Source: Luteolibacter pohnpeiensis
GTDB taxonomy: Bacteria > Verrucomicrobiota > Verrucomicrobiia > Verrucomicrobiales > Akkermansiaceae
Length of the DNA: 64,000 nucleotides
Assembly (NCBI RefSeq): GCF_016595435.1
Contig: NZ_JAENIJ010000008.1
Span: forward strand, 103,024-167,023
Direction of reading: 5' to 3'
In this document: piece after piece, positions 35,810 to 44,655 of the stretch
How positions within the stretch are numbered: position 1 is the first letter of the stretch
How the letters are laid out: each line of letters begins with the position of its first letter
Notes under the pieces: generated by a model
Database searches by the model: none
Seen by the model: the letters and a program-made list of their open reading frames with translations, nothing else
Told to the model about the DNA's origin: nothing
Made by a program: the position numbers and the translations under genes

Positions 35810-36637
35810 ATGGCCGTAAAAGAAGCGCGCGAACGATATTTGGTAAAACCGGGGAGCCATGTGCATCTGGACCAAATCGATAGCGGCGAAAAAACCCTGT
35901 TCGAAGATGAGTCAAAAGGCAGCTGCGAACCGCTTTTCGAAGCGATGCAAAGCGAACTGCAGCATCTTCAGAAACTGCTCTACGCTCAAAACAAGCATCG
36001 GGTTCTGGTGGTGATCCAGGCGATGGACACCGGTGGCAAGGATGGGTGCATCAAGCATGTATTTTCACGGATCGACCCCCAAGGAATCCGCGTCCAGGCG
36101 TTCAAAAAGCCCAGCGAAAACGAACTGGCGCATGATTTCCTCTGGCGCATCCACCAGCAGGTGCCGAAAAATGGCGAGTTGGTGATTTTCAATCGCAGCC
36201 ACTATGAAGATATCATCGCGGTGCGGGTGAAAAATCTATTTCCGGATGAAGTCTGGAAACGCCGCAAGCGTCATGTGATCGAGTTCGAGCGCATGTTGGC
36301 AGAGGAGGGGACAACGATTGTAAAACTCTTCCTCCACATCTCGAAGGACGAACAAAAAGAGCGCTTGGAATCGCGTCTGGCGAACCCTGCGAAATACTGG
36401 AAATTCAACCCGGATGATTTGGCCGATCGCGCCCGCTGGGGCGAGTTCATGCGTGCTTACGAGGATGTGTTAGAACAAACGTCCACGGAATTTGCACCGT
36501 GGTATGTCATCCCGGCGGATCGCAAATGGTATCGCAATTTATGCGTGGCGCAGATCATGTGCGACACGCTGAAGAGCCTGAATATGGATTTCCCGAAGGT
36601 CGATTGGGACCCGACGCAAATCGAGGTGAAGGACTGA
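35810..36637 (+). CDS. Polyphosphate kinase 2 family protein
   Basis: A 275-residue single-domain PPK2. These P-loop kinases use polyphosphate to phosphorylate nucleotides. Walker A is QAMDTGGKDG (70-79, with Asp73 and Lys77), Walker B is IFNRSHYED (126-134), and the lid carries RVKNLFPDEVWKRRKRHVIEFE. Length and motifs suggest a nucleoside mono- or diphosphate kinase; the exact class needs comparison. It is divergent from the Ppx homologue across a 109-nt gap and converges on the hlyD gene. With PPK1 next door, the cell can both make and spend polyphosphate. Confidence 0.93.
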   Translation: MAVKEARERYLVKPGSHVHLDQIDSGEKTLFEDESKGSCEPLFEAMQSELQHLQKLLYAQNKHRVLVVIQAMDTGGKDGCIKHVFSRIDPQGIRVQAFKKPSENELAHDFLWRIHQQVPKNGELVIFNRSHYEDIIAVRVKNLFPDEVWKRRKRHVIEFERMLAEEGTTIVKLFLHISKDEQKERLESRLANPAKYWKFNPDDLADRARWGEFMRAYEDVLEQTSTEFAPWYVIPADRKWYRNLCVAQIMCDTLKSLNMDFPKVDWDPTQIEVKD

Positions 36638-36645
36638 GTCGCCTC

Positions 36646-37782
36646 TCAATGGGTCTGGACGCGCACTACCGTGGACAGACCCGGGCGGAGTTGATCTTCA
36701 AATCCACGAATCGATTCAGGATCGAAAGTGATTTTCACAGGCACGCGCTGGACGACTTTGGTGAAGTTTCCAGTGGCATTGTCTGGAGGAAGAATCGCGA
36801 ATTGTGAGCCGGTTGCCGGGGCGATGCTATCGACCGTTCCGGAGAAATGCTTGCCGCCTAACGAATCGACTTCGATGTCGACTTTCTGCCCGGCGGTCAT
36901 TTTTTTCAGCTGGGTTTCCTTGAAATTGGCGACGATCCAGTAGTCTTGCTCGACCAAGGCAAAGAGTGACTGGCCGACTTCGACGCGGTTGCCGTTTTCC
37001 GCGTTCTTTGCGCCGACCCGCCCGCTCTCTGGAGCGATGATTTCGGTGTAGGAAAGCTGGCGATGAATGTCATCGATCGCGGCTTTTTGCACATCAATCT
37101 CCGCTTTGGCAGATGCGATATCCGCCTCGGCTGCCTGGATGGAAGCTTGCGAGGATTCATGAGTGGCTTGCGCGGCCTCAAGATTTGCCTTGGACGCATT
37201 GAGCTGTGCTTCGGACGCCTCGACTTCGCTGCGATTTTGATCGACCACCAATTGCGAAACGGCCGGGTTGTCGCTGCCGAGCAGGGATTCGTTCCGATTG
37301 AGCGTGATTTTCGCCAATTCGAGTCTGGCTTCGCTGCCTTTGATTTCCGCCTCGGCGCTGGAAATGCCCGCCTTTGCCTGGAGATCGGCAGCGCGTGCTT
37401 CGGCTGCTTTTGCAGCGGCTTGCAGCTCGGCCGCGTGCGCCTGCTCCATGCTGGAGATGGCTTTTTTCTCCATGATGTCGAATTCCCGAGGATCGATTTT
37501 TGCCAGAACCTGACCTTTTTTGACCAATTCGTTATCGTCCGCGAGGACTTCTAACAACGGACCGGCAACATTGGCGCTGACCCGGTGAACGTGGCCGCTG
37601 ATGTAGGCGTCGTCAGTGGATTCTGTGAATAAAGAAAGGCGGATGAAATGATTGCCAGCAGTTGCGGCGAGGGCAAGGGCGGCGATGCCGGCGATCACTT
37701 TGATCCCGGTGCGGCTTCTTTTGCTGGCAGGCGCATCCGTCTCAGGGATGTCGCTGGGCGTGGTGAGAGCTTTCGTTGTCAT
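36646..37782 (-). CDS. emrA: HlyD/EmrA-type membrane fusion protein
   Basis: A 378-residue periplasmic adaptor of a tripartite or EmrAB-type efflux pump. One N-terminal helix (about 27-48, IKVIAGIAALALAATAG) anchors it. The barrel/lipoyl part opens at VHRVSANVAGPLLEVLADDNELVKKGQVLAKID. A long Ala/Glu-rich alpha-hairpin follows (about 108-225), and the second half-lipoyl domain is in IIAPESGRVGAKNAENG. It lies 28 nt after the MFS transporter gene in the same direction. Confidence 0.92.
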   Translation of the reverse strand: MTTKALTTPSDIPETDAPASKRSRTGIKVIAGIAALALAATAGNHFIRLSLFTESTDDAYISGHVHRVSANVAGPLLEVLADDNELVKKGQVLAKIDPREFDIMEKKAISSMEQAHAAELQAAAKAAEARAADLQAKAGISSAEAEIKGSEARLELAKITLNRNESLLGSDNPAVSQLVVDQNRSEVEASEAQLNASKANLEAAQATHESSQASIQAAEADIASAKAEIDVQKAAIDDIHRQLSYTEIIAPESGRVGAKNAENGNRVEVGQSLFALVEQDYWIVANFKETQLKKMTAGQKVDIEVDSLGGKHFSGTVDSIAPATGSQFAILPPDNATGNFTKVVQRVPVKITFDPESIRGFEDQLRPGLSTVVRVQTH

Positions 37783-37810
37783 ATGAAATCAGGGGGGAGG
37801 CGTGGGAAAT

Positions 37811-39433
37811 TTAGTGTGCCGCAGCGGCGGCTTTGGATGCGTCTTTTCCGCCTTTGCCTCCGAGGAGGAAAAGCAGCGGCAGCGAACAGATGAACATGAT
37901 GGCGATGTAGAAAAAGATGTCTTCAAACGCCAGCAGCGTGGATTGGCCATTCACAGTCTGATCCAGCAGCTGATAGGCTTGATGCTTCACCGCGACCGGA
38001 TCTGGATTGAACCCGGAAAATCCACCGGTCAATGTGTTGAGCCGATCCTGAACCACCGGGCGGTAGGCGGTGAGTTTTTCCACCAAAACACTGCGATGAA
38101 GCGCTTCTCGACGGGCAAGCATGGTGGTGATGAGGGCGATGCCAATGCTGCTGCCAAGCTGGCGGGTCAGGCTGTATAGCCCCGAACCCGCGGCGATGTC
38201 TTTTTTCGGCAATGGCCCGAGGGTGGCGATGCTGAGTGGCATGAAAATCAACACGCTTCCCATTCCACGGAACAGCAATGCCGGGATGATTTGGCCGTAG
38301 CCGGTGTTCGGATTCATGTTCATCAACAGGAATCCCGTGACACTGGTGAGAAGTGCGCCGATGCAAATCAAGCGTCTGGGGGGGACGATGTTGCCGATTC
38401 GTCCGAAAAGCATCATGCCGACCGCTGACACCAGGGCACCGGGGACTAACAACTGGCCGCTCTGGAACGCGGTGTAGTGGAGGTAATCTTGCACGAAGAC
38501 CGGCACCGCAAACATGATCCCGTAAAGGCCGATACCTAGAATCGCGGAGTAAATCGTGCCTCCAACCATGGACGGATATTTCAACACCCGCAGATCCACC
38601 GCTGGATGTTCGGTGGTGAGTTCACGCCAGATGAACAAGGCGATGCCAATGACGCTGGCGATGGCAGTGATGCAGATTAACGGTGAATCAAACCAGTCTT
38701 CCTGCTGGCCTTCTTCGAGCATGATCTGGAAGCAGGCCAGTCCGACGGCGAGCAGACCGATTCCAGACCAGTCGACGGTCGAATCTTTTTTGAGTTTCGT
38801 TTTGTCATCCACAGGCATGAAAATCCGCGACATGGCAACGGCCAGCAGTCCCACCGGGATGTTGATGAAAAAGATCCAGCGCCAGCCCATGTTATCCGTG
38901 AGCCAGCCGCCTAACAGCGGACCAATCGCAGGGCCAACAATCACGCCCATGCCGAAAATGGCCTGAGCAACCGCCCGTTCTCCTGCCGGGAAAGCCTCGA
39001 AGACGATCGATTGCGCTTTCGCCAGCAATCCGCCGCCCGCCAGCCCCTGCAACACACGGGCGAAAATGAGCATTCCCAAATTGGTGGAGAGGCCACACAG
39101 CAGCGATGCCGCGGTGAATCCCAGCAATGAAAAAACAAAGTAGTTCCGTTTGCCGAAGCGGTATCCGAGCCACGCGGAAAGTGGAATCACGACGACGTTT
39201 GCACATGCGTAGCTGGTCGAAATCCAGCCCGCTTCCGACAAACTCGCGCCAAGATTTCCCCGGATGTCGACGAGCGCGACGTTGGTGATCACGGTATCGA
39301 TCACCTCCAGAATCGCCCCCAGCGAGGCGCTGATGGCGATGATCCATTTCAGCAGTCCACGCTCTAACAATCGGGCCGCAAGTGGCGACAGGAACGCGGG
39401 ATCCGCGCCGTACAAAGTGGGTGATTCGCTCAT
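37811..39433 (-). CDS. emrB: DHA2 family MFS multidrug transporter, EmrB-like
   Basis: A 540-residue, 14-helix proton-driven efflux permease. The family strings are visible: DTVITNVALVDIRGNLGASLSEAGWISTSY near the N-terminus, LSAWLGYRFGKRNYFVFSLLGF (motif A region), RVLQGLAGGGLLAKAQSIV, and GVIVGPAIGPLLGGWLTDNMGWRWIFFINIPVG (motif C region). It pairs with the adaptor downstream and the TetR repressor 10 nt upstream, so the operon order is tetR-emrB-emrA. Substrates are probably hydrophobic drugs or metabolites; none can be named from sequence. Confidence 0.94.
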   Translation of the reverse strand: MSESPTLYGADPAFLSPLAARLLERGLLKWIIAISASLGAILEVIDTVITNVALVDIRGNLGASLSEAGWISTSYACANVVVIPLSAWLGYRFGKRNYFVFSLLGFTAASLLCGLSTNLGMLIFARVLQGLAGGGLLAKAQSIVFEAFPAGERAVAQAIFGMGVIVGPAIGPLLGGWLTDNMGWRWIFFINIPVGLLAVAMSRIFMPVDDKTKLKKDSTVDWSGIGLLAVGLACFQIMLEEGQQEDWFDSPLICITAIASVIGIALFIWRELTTEHPAVDLRVLKYPSMVGGTIYSAILGIGLYGIMFAVPVFVQDYLHYTAFQSGQLLVPGALVSAVGMMLFGRIGNIVPPRRLICIGALLTSVTGFLLMNMNPNTGYGQIIPALLFRGMGSVLIFMPLSIATLGPLPKKDIAAGSGLYSLTRQLGSSIGIALITTMLARREALHRSVLVEKLTAYRPVVQDRLNTLTGGFSGFNPDPVAVKHQAYQLLDQTVNGQSTLLAFEDIFFYIAIMFICSLPLLFLLGGKGGKDASKAAAAAH

Positions 39434-39443
39434 GCGTTTGGCT

Positions 39444-40040
39444 TCAGGGCGCGATGGCCCGCAGAATATTTTCGATGCAGGCGGACAGGTAAGTCTCCGG
39501 CGTGTAGTTGATGCAGCGGCGGGTATCTGCCCGCAATGCGCCGACGAAGATCATCGCACTCAATTGATCAACCACGATGATTGGCTCTTGGTCCGCTCGC
39601 ATCAATCCGTGGTCTTTTGCTTCCTGCAGTTTGCCCGCAAACTCCTCTTTCCATGGGCGGAAAATTCGCAGCAAAACTTCAGATTCCAGCTCACCCAGGC
39701 GGTGGCTTTCACCGATGATGACCCGCATCAACGAGATGTTGTTATTGATCCGATCAAAATCGGCATTGGCATAAAAGGTGACGATGTCTCTCAAAGTCGC
39801 GCCATCGGCGACCGTGCGGCAACCAGGGGATTTTGCGACGTTCAGAAAAGTTTCCTCAAGCACCGCAGCGAGCAATCCCTGCTTGCTCTGGAATCGGCGA
39901 AAAAGGGTGACCTCATTGACACCGGCGACTTTGGCAATCTCACGAGTCGTCGCTTTGGCAATTCCCTCCCGGGAATAAACTTCTCGAGCGGCACATAGCA
40001 GCCGCTGTTCGGTCGATTGCTCCTGCGTTTCCTCGTCCAT
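39444..40040 (-). CDS. TetR/AcrR family repressor of the efflux operon
   Basis: A 198-residue TetR-type regulator. The HTH is in EGIAKATTREIAKVAGVNEVTLFRRFQSKQGLL (about 25-57). The C-terminal ligand-binding part is helical and has no close match that I recognise. The start MDEET at 40040 gives the standard N-terminus; a start at 40064 is possible, but it lies inside the palindrome at 40042-40063. It is the first gene of the operon and probably represses itself and the pump. A ligand pumped by EmrAB would release it. Confidence 0.88.
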   Translation of the reverse strand: MDEETQEQSTEQRLLCAAREVYSREGIAKATTREIAKVAGVNEVTLFRRFQSKQGLLAAVLEETFLNVAKSPGCRTVADGATLRDIVTFYANADFDRINNNISLMRVIIGESHRLGELESEVLLRIFRPWKEEFAGKLQEAKDHGLMRADQEPIIVVDQLSAMIFVGALRADTRRCINYTPETYLSACIENILRAIAP

Positions 40041-40041
40041 T

Positions 40042-40063
40042 TGCATGTAAGCGGTTACTTGCA
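40042..40063. promoter_or_regulatory. Palindrome at tetR start, likely operator
   Basis: A perfect inverted repeat of TGCA-T-GTAA and TTAC-T-TGCA around a GCGG centre (half-sites 40042-40050 and 40055-40063). It starts two bases before the chosen tetR ATG. In minus-strand reading, TTGACG (complement of 40078-40083) with a 17-nt spacer is a good -35, which puts the -10 inside this palindrome. Binding here would block the promoter. This also favours the start at 40040, with an mRNA leader of a few bases or none. Confidence 0.6.
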
Positions 40064-40107
40064 TTGCCGACGGCGAACGTCAAGCGAGATTTCGCCGCAG
40101 GTGGTGT

Positions 40108-40127
40108 TCAATCGGAATTCCGATTGA
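40108..40127. promoter_or_regulatory. Perfect 20-bp palindrome upstream of tetR
   Basis: TCAATCGGAATTCCGATTGA reads the same on both strands. It sits between the tetR operon and the small membrane-protein gene at 40193, about 65 nt from the tetR start. It has a size typical of a TetR-family operator and may be a second site for the same repressor or for another regulator. Confidence 0.55.
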
Positions 40128-40192
40128 TTCCTTTGCGAATTTGCTGATCCTGATTGAGTCTTCGAGGACCAGCGAACGCGTGGCCACTGCTT

Positions 40193-40348
40193 ATGAAATT
40201 TGGAATTCCAACCCTGATCGCGATTTCACTGATGCTAGTCGCGATGGCTGTGATGGTGATTCATCCGTTTGCCGGATTGTTTCTGTTTGGCGCCGTCATC
40301 CTTTTGGGAATCGGATTCCTGATTTATCGGATCGTGACCAGGCAGTGA
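40193..40348 (+). CDS. Small membrane protein of unknown function
   Basis: A 51-residue protein that I do not recognise. It has two hydrophobic segments (about 4-23 and 26-46), a short charged end (RIVTRQ) and no other motif. The ATG at 40193 is chosen because the first residues are then MKFGIPTLIAISL; the frame is open a little further. It stands alone between the divergent tetR operon and a convergent RNA methyltransferase gene. Its small size makes it uncertain, but the amphipathic ordered composition argues for a real gene. Confidence 0.5.
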   Translation: MKFGIPTLIAISLMLVAMAVMVIHPFAGLFLFGAVILLGIGFLIYRIVTRQ

Positions 40349-40362
40349 AATTCACGCCGCCG

Positions 40363-41514
40363 TTAAATCAAGCGCGACCAGATCAGCTTCAAATAACGGG
40401 ATTCCGGATAATTTGAGAGCGTGGGATGGTCCGGACCGGCGCCCGTGCGATCGAAGGTTTGCAGACGCTTGTTTTGGCGGTGGGTGGATGAAATCACGAT
40501 GCGTTCAAACGCGTCCGCACTGAGGTGACCGGAGCAGGAGCAGGTGACATACAAGCCGCCGGGTGTCACCAGTTGGGTGGCGAGTTTGTTCAGGTCCGCA
40601 TACTTTGCTACGCCGATTTCGTCTTCGCGGCCATGGATGAATTTTGGTGGATCCGCGATCACCAGGTCCCAGGTGCGGCCATTTTCGATCATGGTGCGAA
40701 TCCAGGTAAAGGCATCGGCGTGGGTGAATTTCACGCGCACCGAATTCAGGTTGGCATTGCGTTTGGCCATTTCGATTGCGGCCTCATCCAGATCGACAGC
40801 CGTCACATCCGCCGCACCGGCAAGCGCGGCGGAGACGGAAAATCCACCGGTGTAGCAGCAGAGATCAAGGACGGATTTTCCGGCGGCGAGTTTCGCAAAT
40901 TTCGCGCGGTTGTCGCGTTGATCGCAGAAGAATCCGGTCTTGTGACCGTCTGCAAAGTTGACTTCGTAACGCACCCCATTTTCACGGATTTTCACGCTAC
41001 GGATTTGATCCGATTCCGGGCCGCCGTAGCGGGGGATGCCTTCGATCCGTCCTAAATCCGGGTCCACGCTGATGATGGTCCGGCGGGTATCGAAGCATTC
41101 GTGGAGCAAGGGCAACCAGCCAGGAACGCGCTGCCAAGCGGCGAGGTTGGTGATTTCGAGCGAAAGCACATCGCCAAATTTGTCAGCGACCAGGCCCGGC
41201 AGGAAATCGGCATCGCCGTGGATCGCGCGATAGGCGTCGGTTTCTTCGTCCAGTTTGAACACTTCACGGCGCAGGCTGGCGGCGCGGCGGATTGCGTCTT
41301 CGAAAAAGGTTTCGTCGAGATCGTCGAGCGAGTGGCTGACCACACGCAGCGGCATGCGCGACTTCGGATTCCACAGTCCCCAGCCAAAAGGTGTGCCTTC
41401 TTTTCCCAGCACCTGGACCAGGGCACCTGGGGTCGCGTCACGGGAAACCTCGCCGATCATTTTCGGCCAGATGGATGGATGGAAAGTTTGGTATTTGATT
41501 CGGACAGTCGGCAC
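40363..41514 (-). CDS. RlmI-like rRNA large-subunit cytosine methyltransferase
   Basis: A class I SAM-dependent methyltransferase with an N-terminal PUA-like domain, similar to RlmI (23S rRNA m5C). The N-terminal part has TFHPSIWPKMIGEVSRDATPGALVQVL. The middle holds YRAIHGDADFLPGLVADKFGDVLSLEI, then KTGFFCDQRDNR, motif I DLCCYTGGFSVSAALAGAADVTAVD and motif IV ADPPKF, ending with TCSCSGHLS. I place the start at a GTG at 41512-41514 (383 residues), because the frame upstream to 41604 would run into the divergent methyltransferase gene. The RlmI identity is likely but not proven. Confidence 0.83.
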   Translation of the reverse strand: MPTVRIKYQTFHPSIWPKMIGEVSRDATPGALVQVLGKEGTPFGWGLWNPKSRMPLRVVSHSLDDLDETFFEDAIRRAASLRREVFKLDEETDAYRAIHGDADFLPGLVADKFGDVLSLEITNLAAWQRVPGWLPLLHECFDTRRTIISVDPDLGRIEGIPRYGGPESDQIRSVKIRENGVRYEVNFADGHKTGFFCDQRDNRAKFAKLAAGKSVLDLCCYTGGFSVSAALAGAADVTAVDLDEAAIEMAKRNANLNSVRVKFTHADAFTWIRTMIENGRTWDLVIADPPKFIHGREDEIGVAKYADLNKLATQLVTPGGLYVTCSCSGHLSADAFERIVISSTHRQNKRLQTFDRTGAGPDHPTLSNYPESRYLKLIWSRLI

Positions 41515-41602
41515 AGGCGGAGAATGATCATTGTTCGAGAAAGATTGGAAGTCGAATGAAGAAAGCCTTTGTCGTCGGCCGCGATTCAGGAAGGATGGCG
41601 GC

Positions 41603-42784
41603 ATGAGAATGCACCGCCTGTTGGCCGAAGCCGCCGCCGAAATCGCGAAATCCGTTTTCCGGGAACATCGCGTTCTGGATCACGAATTGGCCGCCGCATT
41701 CGATGCGAATCCGCGTTGGGGCAAGCGCGATCGCAGCTTCATCGCTGAGACGGTGTTTGAGGTTGTGCGCTGGCGGCGAGTGCTCGGATTTTTGGTGGAT
41801 AGTGAAGAAACCACGGCGCTCTGCGCGGCGCAATGGGTGCGCATGGGCTATGATTTGCCGGATTGGTGGAACTACAATGGCGCTTCTGTGGACGAGATCC
41901 GCAGTCGGGAAGCGGAAATCGCTGGCCAGCCAAGAGCGATTCGTGAGTCAATCCCGGATTGGCTGGACGAGTTGGGTGTTGTAGAACTCGGCGATGCCTG
42001 GGATGCGGAAATCGCCGCGCTCAACCAACGCGCGCCTGTCTATTTACGGGTCAACACGCTGTGTGCCACTCGCGATCAGGCGATTTCCTGGTTGGCGGAG
42101 AATCACGTCACGGCCAGCGAAGTCCCAGGCTTGCCGGATGCCCTCGTCCTTCCGGCCGGAAAAGTTTTGCCGAAGCCGCTGCGGCTCGACGGACGGATCG
42201 AAATTCAGGATGCCGGGTCACAAATGATTTCTCCTCTGGTCGATCCGCAACCGGGTGAACGCATCATCGATGCCTGTTCTGGTGCCGGCGGGAAGTCCCT
42301 GCATTTGGCGGCGCTGATGCAAAACGAGGGCAGGGTGTTTGGCATGGATGTGGACCAGAAAAAGCTATCGGAGCTGGAGCGCCGTGCCAAACGTGCCCGC
42401 GCTAGCTGCCTCAAGACCAAGCTCATCGTCGAGACCATGGCCGAGGATTTCGCCGGGGTGGCCGATCGATTGTTGATCGATTCACCATGCTCGGGACTCG
42501 GAACCCTTAAACGTCAGCCGGATCTGAAATGGCGGTTGAAGCCGGCCCAGTTGGATCGCGTAAGAGCAATCCAGCAGGAATTGTTAGAAAATTACACCGC
42601 CATGCTAAAGCCCGGTGGTCGGCTGGTCTACGCCACCTGCTCGATCCTGCCATCCGAGAACCGCCAGCAAGTTGACCGTTTGATTGCGTCCGGTGGTTTC
42701 AGTTTGATCAAAGAAAAACCCGTTTCTCCACACCAGACCGGCTTCGATGGCTTCTACGCAGCAGCACTATTGAAGAATGGCTGA
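41603..42784 (+). CDS. RsmB/Sun-type rRNA m5C methyltransferase
   Basis: A 393-residue RNA (cytosine-C5) methyltransferase of the RsmB/NOP2/Sun group, modifying 16S rRNA in known members. A partial NusB-like helical domain fills the N-terminus (MRMHRLLAEAAAEIAKSVF). Motif I is DACSGAGGKSLHLAALM. The motif IV cysteine is in DSPCSGLGTLKRQPDLKW and the motif VI nucleophile in YATCSILPSENRQQVD. Motif IV has DSPC in place of the usual DAPC. The start at 41603 is followed by another ATG two codons on. It is divergent from the RlmI-like gene. Confidence 0.9.
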   Translation: MRMHRLLAEAAAEIAKSVFREHRVLDHELAAAFDANPRWGKRDRSFIAETVFEVVRWRRVLGFLVDSEETTALCAAQWVRMGYDLPDWWNYNGASVDEIRSREAEIAGQPRAIRESIPDWLDELGVVELGDAWDAEIAALNQRAPVYLRVNTLCATRDQAISWLAENHVTASEVPGLPDALVLPAGKVLPKPLRLDGRIEIQDAGSQMISPLVDPQPGERIIDACSGAGGKSLHLAALMQNEGRVFGMDVDQKKLSELERRAKRARASCLKTKLIVETMAEDFAGVADRLLIDSPCSGLGTLKRQPDLKWRLKPAQLDRVRAIQQELLENYTAMLKPGGRLVYATCSILPSENRQQVDRLIASGGFSLIKEKPVSPHQTGFDGFYAAALLKNG

Positions 42785-42900
42785 GTTGGAGCGCCTGGGG
42801 GATTTGCGTTAGAATTGCGCAATAAAATTTAAGTTTTCTTAATCATTCACTTTGACGAACTACGGGCTGCATCGTAGTCTCAGCTTATCCTGAGATTGAG

Positions 42901-43563
42901 ATGAAGTGTCCTCGCTGTGTGCAACAAATCCACCGTGCGGCGGAATCGTGCCCGCATTGTGGGTTTACGTTGGCGGATGCAGACTTTGCGTTCGGTGCTG
43001 AGGAAGTGAGGTTGAGACGTCTTACCGATGCTGCTGGATTGATTCGGCGTGGCGATCGTGCTCGGGTTGAAGCTGCGCTGGCGAAGTTCTCCCGCAGTTT
43101 TCCACAGCTGTTTTTTGCCGTTTATACCGGGTCGCTTGGTGAAGTTGCAAACATCCGCCAGTTCGGATTTTGGTTGTTGAATCGGGGTGCGTTCGAAGAT
43201 GTTCCAGTGGAAATTCCCAACGAAGCTGGGATTTTGTTGACCATCGATCCCGAATCGAAGGCTGCGACCATCACCTTTGGCTATTTGTTAGATCCATACC
43301 TGGATCAAGCGGATACGTTTCTTTCATTGTCGCGTGCCCACGCCCATTGGCTGGAGGGCAAGTATGCGGATGGGATCGTAAGGTTGGTCGATCACCTCGC
43401 AGGTGTGTTGAAAAAGCGCTCGCGGCAAGCGCGTCGTGATCCGGAGCGATTCGAGAAAAAACATCAACCTGCCGCATCCAAGCGGGACCTGATTAAAAAA
43501 ATCCGATCAGGCCATCAGACTTCTAATTCAAGGCCATCAAAATCTCAGGAGGTAGCCCGATGA
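42901..43563 (+). CDS. Zinc-ribbon TPM domain protein
   Basis: A 220-residue protein. The N-terminus is a zinc ribbon, MKCPRCVQQIHRAAESCPHCG. A TPM (TLP18.3/Psb32/MOLO-1) type domain follows (about 40-180), marked by NRGAFEDVPVEIPNEAGILLTID, ATITFGYLLDPYL and HAHWLEGKYADGIVRLVDHL. The C-terminus is Lys/Arg-rich. There is no signal peptide, unlike many TPM proteins, so it seems cytosolic. TPM proteins are phosphatase-like or quality-control factors. The stop overlaps the start of the next gene (ATGA at 43560), so the two are translationally coupled. Upstream, 42785-42900 is an AT-rich leader without a clear signal. Confidence 0.76.
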   Translation: MKCPRCVQQIHRAAESCPHCGFTLADADFAFGAEEVRLRRLTDAAGLIRRGDRARVEAALAKFSRSFPQLFFAVYTGSLGEVANIRQFGFWLLNRGAFEDVPVEIPNEAGILLTIDPESKAATITFGYLLDPYLDQADTFLSLSRAHAHWLEGKYADGIVRLVDHLAGVLKKRSRQARRDPERFEKKHQPAASKRDLIKKIRSGHQTSNSRPSKSQEVAR

Positions 43564-44597
43564 AGCTGCCTTTGCTATTGCTGGCAGTTTTTACAGGTTC
43601 GCTGTTGGCCGAAGAAATGCCACTGCCTCGTTGGCTGGATGGTGAGCGTGAACAGGCCATCAAAGATGGATGGATCGCCGGGGACCAAATTTTGAATCAT
43701 GGCCTCGCTGCAGATCCGGAGCTTGAGATGTCGCTGCTTGATTCTCTGAAGCCGGTCGATGTGGCACCGCCTACTCCAGAAGATTTGGCTGAATCAGATG
43801 CGCCGTTGGATCCTGTTCCAAATGAATTTCTGGACGCTTACTTCGAAAACCGGCCAACGCAATTTCTGATCGATCCTCAAGGCTTGCTGAATGCTGATGA
43901 ATCAGCGAGCCAGCTTGGTTTTCTGAAATACCACGCGGGAGATTCCGCCATTGACCTTTTCGTTTACGTCTTCGGGAAAATCCAGGAAATTCCTAGCGAA
44001 GTCCGATCGGAAGAATTCGTCGAACGGCTATTTTCCACAGGTCGGCCAGCGGCGGTAGTCTTCTATTATTTGGGAGATCCGCAACGTTCAGAAATGGCAC
44101 TGAGCCCCGAGCTATCTGGGAAAATTGCCCTTCCTGAGCAACGCCGCGCGATGGAGAGCTCGGTGCTGAAGACGATGGCGAAAGATGACCCTGCAGCTCA
44201 GCTGAAGGCATTTACGATGCAGATGTCGATCCGTCTGTATTGGATGGAGCGAACGCTGGAGGGAAATTTTACCCCTGCGACTCCAGCAGTGGCGGAGGTT
44301 AGTCCGGTGCCCGAAAAGCCGGTTTCTGCCAGAGTGGTTTTGGAAGAGAATGTGGTGAAATTCCTCAAGGATTGGGGACCGGTTGCGGGTTGTGTTTTGT
44401 TTGTCGCGATCGGAGTTTTGGTCCTGGCAATCCACTGGCGCCGTCGGGCACAATTCGTTTTTGCCGATCTCGATGCCGAACCTCGGTTGGGAGCATCCCA
44501 TGCGGCGGGTGTTGGAGCTGTGATTTCGTTTGCCTCCGCGAATTTGCCGCCAGCACGTCAGCGTGACCAAATGCCGGACTATTTGCGCCGGGCCTGA
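43560..44597 (+). CDS. Exported membrane-anchored TPM-like protein
   Basis: A 345-residue protein with a signal peptide (cut near residue 17, SLLA-EE) and a C-terminal membrane helix (about 270-290, PVAGCVLFVAIGVLVLAIHW). The helix is followed by a 55-residue tail that would lie in the cytoplasm. The outer domain (about 85-240) resembles a degenerate TPM fold: DPQGLLNADESASQLGFLKY, IDLFVYVFGKIQEIP, LFSTGRPAAVVFYYLGDP. This assignment is weak. It is coupled to the zinc-ribbon TPM gene and is followed by two HtrA-type genes, so it may be part of an envelope-quality system. Confidence 0.62.
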   Translation: MKLPLLLLAVFTGSLLAEEMPLPRWLDGEREQAIKDGWIAGDQILNHGLAADPELEMSLLDSLKPVDVAPPTPEDLAESDAPLDPVPNEFLDAYFENRPTQFLIDPQGLLNADESASQLGFLKYHAGDSAIDLFVYVFGKIQEIPSEVRSEEFVERLFSTGRPAAVVFYYLGDPQRSEMALSPELSGKIALPEQRRAMESSVLKTMAKDDPAAQLKAFTMQMSIRLYWMERTLEGNFTPATPAVAEVSPVPEKPVSARVVLEENVVKFLKDWGPVAGCVLFVAIGVLVLAIHWRRRAQFVFADLDAEPRLGASHAAGVGAVISFASANLPPARQRDQMPDYLRRA

Positions 44598-44655
44598 TCA
44601 GCTGCGGGTTGCAGATTCGTGCGGTTATGCTTAAGGTCCGGTGATTCACCGATTG

